Positions 44,600 through 56,530 of a stretch of DNA of 64,000 bases are shown here, piece by piece. The DNA is from Podospora pseudoanserina (Eukaryota; Ascomycota; Sordariomycetes; Sordariales; Podosporaceae), in the NCBI RefSeq assembly GCF_035222485.1, contig NC_085924.1:620001-684000 (forward strand), read 5' to 3'. Position 1 is the first letter of the stretch. Each line of letters opens with the position of its first letter. A model generated the notes under the pieces. That model did not search any database and had not been told where the DNA came from. It saw only the letters and a program-made list of their open reading frames with translations. The position numbers were made by a program, and so were the translations under genes.

Positions 44600-47201
44600 A
44601 TGGCGTTTCTCTGGATCGCCTCTCTTGTGTTGTGCTCTCTGTGGGGGGCACGGGGACAGACTAAACGATGTTCGGGTTACGAAGCCATCAACGTGCTGAA
44701 GGCGGACTCGTATCTGATTGCAGATCTTGTTCTCATTGGCAACTGCAGCTCTCACAGCAGCGACATCGAGAACCTGAGGTTGCTTGTCGAGTACCAGACA
44801 GGTGAGCACGTCATGTTTTTGTCAAGTATCACGATGCCGTCTAAGGTCACTGACTCGAACAGACTCACGGCTGCATGTCCTCATCACAGATGCCGATTCC
44901 CAAGTGTTTCAAATCCAGGAACACGTCCTCCCCCGACCGAGAAGCGAGAACGCGTCCTCGAGCAGCTCTGGGTTGCAGTTCAGTTTCACCCAAAGCCCGT
45001 TTGCCTTTAGCGTTACAAGAGCGTCGACAGGGGAGACCCTTTTTGACACGGCCGACACGCCGTTGATCTTTGAAACCCAGTACATCCGACTCAGAACTCG
45101 CTTGCCGTCGAATCCAAATATTTATGGGCTGGGCGAACACTCGGATGACTTTCGCCTTCCAACATGGAATTACACCCGCACGCTATGGAACACGGAATCG
45201 CCCATGATCCCAAACGGGCTCAATCTCTACGGCTCGCACCCGGTGTACTTTGATCATCGGGGCGAGTCAGGCACGCACGGCGTGTTTCTGCGGAGTTCCA
45301 ACGGCATGGATGTCAAGTTGGGCACCTCGGACCAGGGACAGCAATTCCTCGAGTACAATGTGATTGGCGGCGTATTCGACTTTTACTTCTTAGCAGGCCC
45401 GACCCCAACAGACGTCAGCAAGCAGTATGCCGAAGTTGTCGGGCTCCCAGCGTTTGTGCCGTATTGGGTCCTGGGTTTCCACCAGTGCAAGTATGGATAT
45501 AAAAGCATTGATGAAGTTGGACAAGTTGTTGACACCTACGCGGCCGCTGGGATCCCATTGGAGACGATGTGGGGTGATATTGACTACATGAGCGACCATC
45601 AGGATTTCACCACGGACGGGAGCCGTTACCCCCTGGAGAAAGTTCGGCAGCTGGTTCAGAGTCTGCACGATGATGGACAACACTATGTTCAAATCCTGGA
45701 TCCGGGAATCCATCGAGCTGGTGGTTACCCAACCTACACCAGAGGCGCCGAACAGAACGTCTTTCTCAAAGCAGCAGATGGCTCATTTTATCGCGGGTTT
45801 CAATGGCCCGGCGAAGTGGTTTGGCCTGACTGGCTCCATCCAAACACACAGGAATGGTGGACAGATGAGATCAGGAGGTTCTACGACCCCAACTCAGGCG
45901 TCAACGTCGATGGGCTGTGGGTTGACATGAACGAGGCGAGCAACATGTGTGAAAGCACCAGCTGCTTTGCTTCAACATCTGCTCGAACCTGGGTTGCCAA
46001 CAAGGGTATCGCGGTCAGGAAACGGTACGGGGACCCGGTTCCATTTCTTGGAGTGCCAGAGAGAGATCTCTTCAACCCTCTGTATCGCATACAGAACCGA
46101 TGGGGCGACATCTCCAGCAAAACTTTGTGGACGAACATCACCAATGCCGACGGAACCCACCAGTATGATACTCACAACTTCTACGGCACCATGATGGCTG
46201 GCGCCACCCGGAACGCGCTGCTGAGCAGAAACTCGGCTGTCAGGCCCTTCGTCCTCACTCGATCGACCTTTGCTGGCGTGGGGAGAGTGGCAGCGCATTG
46301 GTTCGGTGACAACGCTTCTAGGTGGGATCATTACCGAACTACTATCCGCCAAATGTTGTCCTTCACTGCTCTGCACGCGGTGCCCTTTGTTGGCTCTGAC
46401 GTCTGTGGCTTCAACGAAAACGCGACGGAAAAAATGTGTGCCCGCTGGGCTTTGCTAGGCGCGTTCCAGCCCTTCTACCGCAACCACGCAGATACCACGG
46501 CCAACCGTCAGGAATTTTACCTGTGGCCTTTGGTCACCCAAGCCGCCAAGAAGGCGATTGATACTCGCTACAAGTTGCTCGACTACATGTACACCTCCCT
46601 CTGGAAAGCGAGCGCTGACGGCACGCCCAACGCCAGCCCGCTGTGGTTCTTCTACCCCTCGGATAGCAACACGTTTGGCATCCAGAACCAATGGATGCTT
46701 GGAGACGCGTTGCTTGTTTCTCCAGTTGTTGACGACGACTCCCAGAGCGTCAGCTTCTACCTTCCGGACGATATCTGGTATGACTTTTGGACTTTTGAGC
46801 AAAAGGCCGGGGGTGGACAAACGCACAGGTTGGACGGGGTGCAGTGGGATGAGATTCCTGTTCACATTCGAGGCGGGACTATCCTTGCTATGAGGACTGA
46901 ATCAGCGAATACTACTGCCCAGTTGAGGGAGAAGAACTTTAGGATTATTGTTGCGCCGGGGAAGGACGGGACTGCCAAGGGGGAATTGTACTTGGATGAT
47001 GGGGCCAGTTTGGATGTGGGGGGGAACAAGTCGGAGATTGGGTTTGTGTGGGATGGGCAGAGCTTTGCTGCGAACGGGACGTTTGGGTTTGAGACGGATG
47101 TGAAGGTTGAGAGGGTTGTTGTTCTCGGAGGGGAGGGAGGGGAGGTTGTTACGCATGAGGGGCCTTGGGGGTTGGGAGGAGAGTTTGGGTTTCATTTGTA
47201 G
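44600..47201 (+). CDS. Secreted GH31 alpha-glucosidase
   Basis: Exons 44600-44801 and 44863-47201 give 846 residues. A signal peptide (MAFLWIASLVLCSLWGARG) opens the chain, so it is secreted or periplasmic. An N-terminal beta domain has GLGEHSDDFRLP. The barrel contains the nucleophile motif GLWVDMNEAS (Asp about 422) and the acid region HWFGDNASRWDHYR (Asp about 550), then GSDVCGFN. Both catalytic residues are intact. GH31 alpha-glucosidases release glucose from maltose, starch fragments and related alpha-glucosides. Length and motifs match extracellular ascomycete enzymes. Several N-x-S/T sites are present. The exon junction rebuilds YQTDSRLHV, a family sequence, which confirms the intron. 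Induction by maltose or starch is plausible but not visible here. Confidence 0.95.
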
Positions 47202-49039
47202 AGAGGGCAAGGGGTGATGAAGTATTTGAATTTTATTCTTGAACTTTCTGCTGATACTATTGTGAGTTGGTTCCGGGTGTTCTTCTTGTCCATTTTCACG
47301 AGAGTTTGCCCGTTGTGAAGCTGCTCGTAACCAAACAGTGCAGGATGCGGCTCGAAAATACAAATGGCAATTGTCTTGAGGTCCAATAAATAGCCCGCTT
47401 GTTCCATCTTTTTGTTCGGCAGTCAGAGGTTGGTGTTGCCAAGCGCCAATGCTGATGGCTCCTTATTCCGGCCTCTTGCCAAACCAAACGCTCACAATCA
47501 AGACAGACAGACGTCCACATATTCCAATCCCATATCATTCCTACATTCTCCCCACTACCAATCATCCACACCCCCCATGGTTCAAACACCTACACCTTTT
47601 GAACCCCTTCTTAACTATCCCCCTCTAGGTCGAGGTAGAGGGAGGGGGGGTGATGCTGGGAGAGAGGGCAGGGTTTCTACCAGGTCTTTGGGGGCGGCCT
47701 CCAGTCGATGATGGTGACGGAGGCGGGCGTCCGGGGCTGGCGTTGAGAGGACTCGTCGGAGTACTCCGTGATAACGAGTATACCAGATGATGGCGGTGGT
47801 GTTGTTATTCTCGGCAGCAAGAAGCAGGACGGTTGTGAAGAGTGAGGATATCGTGGGTTGCTGTTCAGCAAACGATGCCGAATAGACGATGCTCTCAACA
47901 GTAGAGTTTTGTTGCCCTGAAATAGCCTTCCATTCACTAGAAGAGGGCCATGTGAATTCAAGCTCAGATCCACTGGAGCAAAATCTCTTCATTGCTCCTG
48001 ACTTAGTCCATGGTTGGGAGACGACGGGATAGATTGTGGTTGATAGCGATGCCCTGTTTTGGCAGGTCTTGATGAAGTGGCTGTGGCTTCACGTGGCGGT
48101 TGGGGGAACACAATAACTTGTGCTTTCCAACTTTGAGCAAAGATTTTAAAGCTGGCTTCTGGAAGAGGAGTTTTCTGAACTCTGGAAGCTGCTAACAACT
48201 TCGTGTCGTGTTCCTGGGGTGAAATTCCTGTAAATGCTAAGCATCGTTCAGCGGTGTCTAATCTCTCAGATCCTGTACACTTTTCATCACTCCAAATCAC
48301 ACAAAAAATCCCCCATCCCTCCCCCAAAAAAAAAAAAAAACAGCACGAACCCCCATAAATCTCTCTCTCACCTCCTAATGCGCTATGTGACTGACTCGAC
48401 TCCTCAAACTTTGATCCTCTTCACCCTGTCCCCCGGGATATACCTCACCCACCGTTCAACTGATAAATCCGTCACCTCGTCATATTTCCCGTTTATCACC
48501 AGCGTCTCAACCTCAATAACCCCCCCCGGCAGCTCGAGTGTTAAGTTGCGCTATTTCAAATACGAATTATCTGTTGCGTTGACCCAATGCCACTTGTTGT
48601 TGCAGAAGGCTTTTATGGTGGTCAGCAGCACCCAACGCCGGAAACGGCAGTTGATCAAGCCACTAGACGGAGTCCATCCATGCCCCGTTGCTGTTTAACT
48701 GGATACCTATCTTTAAAACACCCATGCGACATGTATAAATATGACCTTACAAAAGCTGTACTTATTGCAACTCGAGCTTTATCGTTATACCCATCTATAC
48801 TTTTGAATCGCCAAGGTATCCTCGATGTTTTATCGAGTCAATCTGCGCTCGAGTACACCTCGATTCATCTCACCCGGAGATGTCTATTTATCTCCGACAG
48901 CTCGGACCACAGTGTATGTGTGTGTGAGAATAGAGGGGAAACCACTCATCATTTTCATCTCCTTTCCTTCCCCATTTTCACCCTTTCATCCATCATCACC
49001 ACACCCCTCAAACCCACCCCCTCCCCCCTAATCCTCATC
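47202..49039. other. Long intergenic region
   Basis: No supported gene. Contains an A run at about 48,327-48,340. The frame of the next gene is open upstream of its ATG back to 48587, but that part is compositionally different and lacks family resemblance. The minus-strand frame at 47615-47992 is also unsupported. Confidence 0.45.
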
Positions 49040-49975
49040 ATGGGCGGCGCACCCCCCTCCCCCCTCGAATCCTCCCTCCGAAAACTCCTCACCCCCGAAT
49101 TATTCTCCCACCTCGTCACCAACCGCCTCCCCTACCCCCCCCAATCCCCCATCAACTTCTCCCACTTCGCCAACACCATATTCCTCACCGACCCTTACTC
49201 CCCCTTAGTCTCCCCCCAGGCCTGGCCCGCCCTCCTCGCCCTATCCCAGCACCCCCTCTCCTCCATCCCCGACCTAGCAACCTTCCTCCCACCCCCCTCC
49301 TCCCCTTCCTATCCCACCCAAACCCTCGGCCTCCTCCTCCTCCTCGACCACATCCCCCGCCTTCTATTCCGCGGCATCGACCAGCGCTACACCTACTCCT
49401 TCTTCTCCCACCTCTCCCAATCCCTCGCCTTGTCCTGGCACTCCCTCCCCTCCCACCTCCGCCCCGACTCCCACGCCCGCTGGAAGCACGAGCAGAACGT
49501 CGCCCTGGACTACTGGATCGCTGTCCGGTTCTGGTTCGCTACACCATTCGTCCATTCCGAAAAGCCGGAACTGCAGGAAATCGCCATAACCCTCACAGAA
49601 GAAACCCGCGCGACTGTGGAGAAGGAAACCGGGTCGGCTGACCCTTACCGCCAGGAACGCGACGAGATACTAGGCGACTCGTACGCTTTTCCCAGGGTCT
49701 ACAACGCCGGACCGCCGCGGGGGGATCAGGTGACGAGAGAGAGCTTCACGTGGTGGATGGGCATGTTGTTCGACGTCCACAAGCCGATCGTCGACCGGTT
49801 TGGGAGGTACCCCTATCTCAATGGGATAACCGGGCGGGACGCAAACGAAGGAGAAGAAAAGTGGTTGGAGGAGATCAACCACTTTGCCGAGGCGGACGAG
49901 GAGAGTGTTAGGCGGGTGAGGGAAGATGTCAAGGCGGGACGGTGGTCACCGTTGGGGACTGACACGCCTCGCTGA
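49040..49975 (+). CDS. DUF924-like protein
   Basis: Single exon, 311 residues from the ATG at 49040 (MGGAPPSPLESSLRKLL). The DUF924 core is visible: QTLGLLLLLDHIPRLLFRG (about residues 94-112) matches the family L-x-L-L-D-x-x-P-R-x-x-F-R-G motif. YWIAVRFWFATPFVHSEK with LQEIA matches the family's P-x-x-H-S-E-x-x-x-x-Q-E motif. The family is helical and TPR-like with unknown function. Fungal members are usually 250-320 residues, consistent with this start. Codons are very C-rich in the first two thirds. The C-terminal part (WWMGMLFDVHKPIVDRFGRYPYLNGITGR) keeps the conserved R-F-x-R-Y-P-x-x-N segment. Confidence 0.85.
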   Translation: MGGAPPSPLESSLRKLLTPELFSHLVTNRLPYPPQSPINFSHFANTIFLTDPYSPLVSPQAWPALLALSQHPLSSIPDLATFLPPPSSPSYPTQTLGLLLLLDHIPRLLFRGIDQRYTYSFFSHLSQSLALSWHSLPSHLRPDSHARWKHEQNVALDYWIAVRFWFATPFVHSEKPELQEIAITLTEETRATVEKETGSADPYRQERDEILGDSYAFPRVYNAGPPRGDQVTRESFTWWMGMLFDVHKPIVDRFGRYPYLNGITGRDANEGEEKWLEEINHFAEADEESVRRVREDVKAGRWSPLGTDTPR

Positions 49976-50124
49976 GATAAGACAACAAAACGAAATCGGT
50001 AGTAATAGTGGTGTTGTTGATCAGTCATTACAAAGCTAAAACAGGTATCACTGCAACAACCTCCTTTTTCCAATCCCTACCCTCCTCCATATTCCCAACA
50101 CCACAACATGACCAAAGCGTATTA

Positions 50125-52399
50125 TCACCAGGCCTCCCACTTCTGTCCCCCAACGGCAATCAACCGATTAAACAACTCATCCCTCAGCGGAATAGCCGTA
50201 ATCTTGTACACCTCCCCCCTACTCGTCCTCAGCTCCAACCCATCGCTCACCTCCCTCTCCAAACTCCACCCCACCACCAACTTCGCCTTCCACCCATATC
50301 CGCCAAGCTTCTTCAACTCGACAATCTCCGACACGGGCACGCTCCACATGGCATGTAAATCCTCCTTCTCCTCCCCATCAGGCCCAATCTTTTCCTTTGT
50401 CTTCTTCGTTCCAAACGCCACGACCGGAATTGTTGCTGCCGTCGACAAATAAACATTGCCCTTCTTGCCGTCGTATCTCGCCTCGAACTCTACCGGTCCA
50501 CTGATGGGCACCTTTTCGGCAGGGGGAACAACTCCTAGTCTGTCCTTGGCGTGATGGCTGATGCCCATCTTGCCCCTGATAGTATCAGCGCCCACGGCAG
50601 TCTTGACAGCAGTCTTTGCAGTGCCCCTGAAAAAGTTGAGGAACTTGTTGCTCTTCTTGTTTTGCTCCTTGTCCTGACCCTTCACCATGACACTGTGCCC
50701 GCCTTGGTTGCCGCCCTTGTCGTGCTTGATGCTGGGGTCGTAGTGGATCGCTTCCTGGAGTTCACCCGCGCTTGCGTTCATGGGAGCATCGGCACCGACA
50801 GCGGAAAGGTCATTGGAGGTAAGCTGGGCAGGTTTGTCGGGAGGTACTTCGTTGATACGGGGTGGTGGTGGGAGGGGTGCATGGTTCGCCTCCCCAATAC
50901 GGAGGAGAGTGATGGTGAGCTGAGCATTGGTGGGAACGCCTTTGAGGAGAGTACTACAAGGTAAGATAGTCAGTGTACTGAGCCTTTCAAGGATGACAGA
51001 AATCAAGACATACTTTCGCAACTCCAGCAACTTCTTCCAGTCGGGGATAGTTCTGTTGAGCCAGTCCAGACCACGAGAGATGATAGGGTCACCGAAGAAC
51101 CCGAACCCAATGCCAAAGGTGACACCCTTGACAAACATGTACGAAGTGACGACGAACGACAAGGCGAGAAGAGGCAGGATGAGCGCGACAAATCTCAGAC
51201 GGTGAACATCGGTAGGAAACGGCGGCGTAGGAGACAACGCGCTACAGCACTCTGTTGGCATCAGTCCTCTCTCAACTTCACCAGCAACAAAACTCACTTT
51301 GCAAACCTCTCCCAGGTATCCACAAAATCCCCCAGCGCATGCATAATGGGCTGAAGCTTCGACCACATAGCTGTCTGCATCGGCACCTCCGTCTTGTCCC
51401 TCTTGGTCCCCGGCTTCGACCCAATAGCTTTGTGCATCTCGGTCGTGGACTGCTCTGCCGACTCCTGATCCCCCTGAGCATGTTGCCCGACAGCGCCGCT
51501 CACCGCCACCGTCGCGATCCCGCTCACAAAATTGCTAGCTTCCTGCTCGACCGCCTCACCCTTGTGGTTCTCAGGCGCGCCCGTAGCGCTGTCGTGGCTA
51601 CCTAGCACACCAGCCTTGGGTTTCTGTATCCCGCCTGTTTTGCTGTCGACAAGCGACACTGGCGCAGGGGGGAAGAGATACTCTCTCGTCCACGGCACCG
51701 CGATCAGCGCCACGAGAACACTAATCAGCAGCGGTGTGAGGAAGTCAAACAGCCACGCAAGGAAATAAGCACTGCAAAACCCTGCTGTGCGCCGGGTTTC
51801 CTTCCAGGAACGGAGACGAGCAATGTGCTTAACTGCCGCCAGCATCCCTACGCCAACCGTCATATAGAGGCGCTCAAAGTTGCCGCGCATCTTGTCTGGC
51901 GAGAACTCCTCCTGTTCCGCAATGTTGAGATCGAGACCGCCGGGCGGGGGGTAGGGGGTGGCTTTGGTGTGGAAGATTTGCTGTCAGAGCGGTTGCGTTA
52001 GCTTGAGACCTGACATATGCGCAGAGACCATTTCTGACGTCGACATACCTTGTTGAACCGGCGCACGAGCATCCAGAGCTCTTCGTTGTCCATACCACCT
52101 ACCAGAGGGGCTGGAATCTCTTGCTTGGGCTCGTTCCATCCTAGGTCGCGAACCTCTTCGTCGTGGTCGAGTTGGGCGATGCCTTGGGGGTGTTCGGTGG
52201 TGCCCTCGGTGGCCAAGGCGTGCGAGAGAGTTTGTTGGTTTCCCAGTTTGTCACTGGGCTCGGGCTTGTGAGGGCCTTCGACAGAGGTGGTAGGGTTGAC
52301 GGCGGGGATGGGTAAGAAGTCGACGATTTCAGATCCTAGGCTGTTTTCATTTTCGTCCTTGGACGGCACGTCCGGTGCCGTTGGCTGGGATGAAGCCAT
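50125..52399 (-). CDS. DUF3292-like fungal membrane protein
   Basis: Exons 52399-52049, 51980-51298, 51241-51014 and 50953-50125 join in consistent phases to 696 residues. The N-terminus is acidic and Pro-rich (MASSQPTAPDVPSKDENE). Two hydrophobic hairpins follow: FLAWLFDFLTPLLISVLVALIA in exon 2 and VALILPLLALSFVVTSYMFV with a Gly/Phe-rich segment in exon 3. The C-terminal 220 residues look like a soluble beta-rich domain, with the strands GPVEFEARYDGKKGNVYLST, VPVSEIVELKKLGGYGW and YKITAIPLRDELFNRLIA, reminiscent of a PH/GRAM fold. Layout and sequence recall the fungal DUF3292 family, of unknown function and probably in internal membranes. That assignment is from memory and moderately sure. 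Introns are 57-68 nt. Confidence 0.78.
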
Positions 52400-53497
52400 G
52401 ACCGTGTAGGTTAAGGTCTGTCCAGTCTAGGTAGGGGGTTGCAAAAGGGTAGTTGGTATGATAAGGTAGGATGGTGGCCGGGCCTGGGGCCAAGTGGACG
52501 ACGAAAAGAGCTTTATTCTACGTAAGTTGAGAGCAGGCAGGTGGTGGATGGGGGGTCATAGACACAAACACTGTCGCCAGTGATTTTATTGATGCTCCTG
52601 GTGCTGGGCTGAAAGACGGCAATGACATCAATGGCTGCCAATCAACGGGCGGATAAAGATGGAGTCGGTGACGCAGGTGTGCCAGAGCCATGGTTCGAAC
52701 CTGCTGGGGGAGCGTCGTTTGGGTGCCATTCCGTTTTGAGTGACGGCCCAATCTCAGATTCGAGAATCTCTTGGTCTTGCCAAACACGAACATGATCATC
52801 GATTTTTTTGTGGAATGGATGCTCCGGAATCGATGACGTTCTGTGGAACCTGGATGTGGTTGCGGGAGGCAGTTGCTCGCCAGCTGGCAGGACTTACACA
52901 GGTCTTGGCATGATACAACAACACCAAGCTACGCGAGAGCACATGTCATCAGTTACGCTTCATCAAGGAGATTGGAAGATCACTACATCCGCAACGAAAC
53001 AAGATTTTATAGCACAAAGTCATTTGTCCCCTCTTAAACCCTCATCACTACATGTCGAGGAATCATCTTGCGATGATGGTGGTTTTCCTTCCGCCGTGAG
53101 GCTGGGTGGCCGGGGCCGATGGTCGTGGCGGGGTGTCAGAGGTCTCCATGGGATTTCCGAGGACTCGGGGGACTGTAAAGGAGGTTTCGTCGAGTCCAGG
53201 TGGCTTCCGGGGTGGCGCATTTTCACAGGGTGTTTTTCCATAGGTCACATGTGCATAGAGGCTTTCCATCCATGTTGCACCGACCTTTCGCAGAGACTTG
53301 GCCGGACAATATTACCCTCGTTTGTTGATCAAGTCGTGGTGACGCTCATGGACACGAGAACCACCGACCTCCATATTCACAGATGCCTGCTTTATGAGCT
53401 CCTCAAGGTCCATCCAGCTCTTGGAAGCATCGTACGGGAATGAAACTTTCTTCCTACTGCATCCTTGAACGAAATAGGTACGTCTGTCGTCAAGTCT
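52400..53497. other. Intergenic region
   Basis: Promoter of the DUF3292-like gene and 3' region of the gene to the right. A plus-strand frame of 211 codons (52808-53443) has no domain and uneven composition, so it is not called. Confidence 0.45.
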
Positions 53498-54437
53498 TCA
53501 GATTCCTTTGGGAATGCTTTTGCCTTGCAGTTTGGACCCAAATGCAGATTCTGCGTGGCGGATCAGAAAGTCGGCATTCTTTCTCCGCTCGGCTTGACTA
53601 GATTCCCAATCCTTCTTCTCTGCTGCTAGCTTCTCCAGGACTGCAAGCCGCTCCAATAATGCATGGTCGGGGCCACCGGTGCTGCTCAGCGTTTTGGGTT
53701 TCTCGAGTGAAGAAGCAGGGGATTTGGCAGCCTCAAGCCTGCCTCCAAACTCAGTCTTCAGCTGCGAGGGCTTGGCCGAAGTTTTTGGGAACTCATTGAC
53801 AGTCTGGTGATCCGAACGCATCGAACCCAGTTCTTCCCCTATGAGGTCGACGACTTCCAAATCCACACATGTAGATTCTGAGGTACATCCATCATTTTGA
53901 TCGAGGGTCGGAGCGTGCGATGGGGTGGATGGAGGGAGAATAGAGCGATGTCCACTGCACAACAGTTAGCCAGTTATCCAAAATAATTCTGTCCAGGTAT
54001 CAATATCCATACAGGTTCGCTGCGGAGAGCAGAAGATTCAGCGCAGCGAGACAGTTATGCAACTTCTCGCGTAGCTCTCTCAGTTCGTCTTTCCCGTACA
54101 ACTCCCACCCAATTCTGCACCCACTATCTCGAATAGTTGGCGGCCCGTTACTGGACAAACTCTTTTTCAGGGATTCGGTTCGTTTGAGGAATTTCGAGAT
54201 CGTGTCCAGTGACGAGGAGATGAGAAATGACGCCGCGCTGATTGTGTTTCGGGGCAGAAAAACCTGGTTTTGGCTGAGTTGGCTCACAGTGATGAAGGCC
54301 TGTTGGGTCAGGACAAGTTCCTTCATTGCAGCTTCATATTCGGAGGGAGTGTCTGCTGAAGTCTTCACGAGGATGTGCAGTTTCTGGGCCATCTCGGCGC
54401 CAGCGACAAAGTCACCCACGGAGTAACCAGATGACAT
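53498..54437 (-). CDS. Fungal N-terminal (STAND-type) domain protein
   Basis: Exons 54437-54013 and 53954-53498 give 293 residues. The beginning MSSGYSVGDFVAGAEMAQKL with the following helices (EYEAAMKELVLTQQAFITVS) is the helical domain found at the N-terminus of many fungal NLR/STAND and ankyrin proteins. Here no NACHT, NB-ARC or repeat domain follows. The second exon gives a low-complexity linker and a short charged helix (ALLERLAVLEKLAAEKKDWE, about 230-250). It may be a stand-alone adaptor-like version or a truncated gene; the orderly splice and stop favour a stand-alone protein. Many relatives are single-domain open frames of this kind, with unknown role. Confidence 0.72.
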
Positions 54438-54919
54438 CTCGTACCATGGGGCGTAAGAAGGATAGTAAAACTTGATATTGTTTTAGTACTCCGAGCTTGA
54501 AAAAGCAGCAAAAGGTTAGACAGACTGGTTGGAAGTTTGTTTGACACCTGACAGTGATGAGTAGGTAAATATGAACTCCTAGGGAGGCTGGATGGGCTGT
54601 TTTGCTTTATTGAATGGGATGGTATCTGATGGTCAAGGATAATGCTACACAGCCACGAGCGCCTTGTTGCAGACACTGCGTGTTTTCATGTCGAGGCCCG
54701 GCCAGTGGTGAAGGTACTGTGGCGGAGCTTGCATTCCGCCTCGTTCATGTTGTTGGTGGCACGCATAACCAAAGCACAAGAATTGCTGACCTATCATTTG
54801 AGGTGTAGACGTGGAACTCGGTCTTGTAAAGTGCGACGTTGCCAACAGCTGCTCGCCAGACTTCAGGACGTAACAGCGCAATCTCCCAGACTCTCCGTCG
54901 GCAAGTCAAAAACGCCCAC
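54438..54919. other. Intergenic region
   Basis: Between two minus-strand genes; probably the promoter of the N-terminal-domain protein and the 3' end of phosphomannose isomerase. Nothing else is seen. Confidence 0.5.
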
Positions 54920-56134
54920 TCAAGCAACAACAGCCATATGCGCCTCCAATCCACCAGGACTATCGATCCGAACCTTCACCCCCGGTGCGACAAAGAAAAT
55001 CGACCCTTCCTCCAGTCTAAACGTCTTTCCGTCCGCTAGCATTGTTCCGTTGCCGTGTGTGATAATCATAACACCCGGCCCTCGGTGCGCCTCAATGTCT
55101 TCTCCCTCTCCCTGGAACAGGCTGAGCCTGAGCATGTCGAACTCGCTCATGGGTGGCTTGTAGATCTTGACCTTTCCTTGGTCCTGCGACGGCAGGATGA
55201 CGCTGTCTTTTGATCTCGTGCTTGGCTTGAATGTGAGTGTGTCGGCAAACATGTCGATATTGTTGCGATCCGCCGGAGGACAGAAGCCAGCGTTGAGGAC
55301 ATTGTTGCTGCGAGCCATGCACTCGACAATATCACCACTCAAATAGGCGTGGATGCCGTCTGCCGGAATGTAAATCGCGTCACCCGCGTCCAACACGAGG
55401 AAGTTCATGCAGAGTAACGCAACCAGAGATCCGTTATCAGTAGCTCCATACTGGTCTTGGAGACGAGGCAGCAAATCGAGGATGTATGTCTGCTTGCCAA
55501 GCTCTTCCTTGGATGCCTTGGCCAAGGCTTCCTCAACGGACTTGACGGTCTTCTCATCGGCCTGGAGAAGGGACCGGGTGACTTCGCGGAGGGTTAACTC
55601 TGACCAGTCTTCGATGCCAGCAGGGACAAATTGGCGCAGGACCCCGAGGCGCTTGAAAAGTAACTGAACCTCCTCCAGCGGCTTCCACCCAGCAAAAACC
55701 TCGAACTTGGAAAGCGCCACTGCAATCTCGGGCTTGTGGTTCGGATCGGTGAAGTTCTCTGGATCTTCTTTGTGAAGCTTGGCGGCGAGCTCCTTGTTGG
55801 GGTGAATCTGAAGAGGTAAGGCTTTGGCGATGGAGAGAATTTTGGGCAGAAAAGGCAGCTGTCCACCTAGCTCCTCGATAACCTTCTTGCCGAGGAGTTC
55901 GTCCTTGTGCTTCTGGAGGACATCCTGGAGAAGCTCGCCTGTTTCCAGCACTCGAGCAGGAAAGTCTGGATAATCCCCGAACCAGAGCTCAGAGTAGAAT
56001 TCGTCGTTCTTAATTTCAAAATTGGGGTCGGTCTTCTTGTGGAGCTGGACGGCAAGTGATTTCTCGCCCTGCTTGCCCCAGGGGTAGTTGTTGCAGCTTC
56101 CGATGAGCTGGAACACGCGGTCGGTTCGTGTCAT
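54920..56134 (-). CDS. PMI40: Mannose-6-phosphate isomerase, type I
   Basis: Single exon, 404 residues. The zinc enzyme interconverts fructose-6-phosphate and mannose-6-phosphate in the cytosol. It feeds GDP-mannose for protein glycosylation, GPI anchors and wall mannan. Conserved features: NYPWGKQGEKS near 16-26, ELWFGDYP, LPFLPKILSIAKALPLQIHP with the zinc-binding QIHPNKE (about 109-115), and KLHKEDPENF. The active-site region GDAIYIPADGIHAYLSGD and ARSNNVLNAGF follow. The C-terminal cupin ends GGLEAHMAVVA. Length is close to fungal homologues of 400-440 residues. All expected motifs are intact. Confidence 0.96.
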   Translation of the reverse strand: MTRTDRVFQLIGSCNNYPWGKQGEKSLAVQLHKKTDPNFEIKNDEFYSELWFGDYPDFPARVLETGELLQDVLQKHKDELLGKKVIEELGGQLPFLPKILSIAKALPLQIHPNKELAAKLHKEDPENFTDPNHKPEIAVALSKFEVFAGWKPLEEVQLLFKRLGVLRQFVPAGIEDWSELTLREVTRSLLQADEKTVKSVEEALAKASKEELGKQTYILDLLPRLQDQYGATDNGSLVALLCMNFLVLDAGDAIYIPADGIHAYLSGDIVECMARSNNVLNAGFCPPADRNNIDMFADTLTFKPSTRSKDSVILPSQDQGKVKIYKPPMSEFDMLRLSLFQGEGEDIEAHRGPGVMIITHGNGTMLADGKTFRLEEGSIFFVAPGVKVRIDSPGGLEAHMAVVA

Positions 56135-56530
56135 GGTGGATAGGTAGATGGGGATGATCTGGGTGTTGTTGTATGCAGTTGGGTTGATTGTGGCCTACGA
56201 GATTGCTCTAGATCGGATGAACTGCAGCTGCAGCTGTTTTATGTGGCAATGTCAGGGATCTATGCTGTCACCGTAATGCTCTAGAATGATGTCGTCACTA
56301 TCTTGGGTTTTTGTGGGGCCGTTGCGGAAGCCGCTGGCTCGGCACGGCATGGCGTTCTGGTGGGGCCGTGGCACCGAGTGGTCTTCGGAGAGACGGGAGA
56401 CAGGCAGGAGACCGCCGGCAACTTCTCCCCACAATCATCTGTAGCCGCCCAGTCAACTGACCCATAGTCGACCACAGTATCTACCTGACCTACCTCAACC
56501 TCTGACCTCTTTTTTTGGTTTCCGATCAAC
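56135..56530. promoter_or_regulatory. Intergenic region upstream of PMI40
   Basis: Lies upstream of the isomerase start and of the broken HET gene on the other strand. It probably holds the isomerase promoter. No specific element is claimed. Confidence 0.45.

Noticed and set aside
43887-44699. 270-codon plus-strand frame before the glucosidase
   Set aside because: It overlaps the first exon of the clear GH31 gene in another frame and lacks any recognisable feature.
47615-47992. 125-codon minus-strand frame
   Set aside because: No motif or codon preference typical of neighbouring genes; could be a small gene but cannot be supported.
52808-53443. 211-codon plus-strand frame
   Set aside because: No family resemblance, uneven composition and no intron or start context supporting it.
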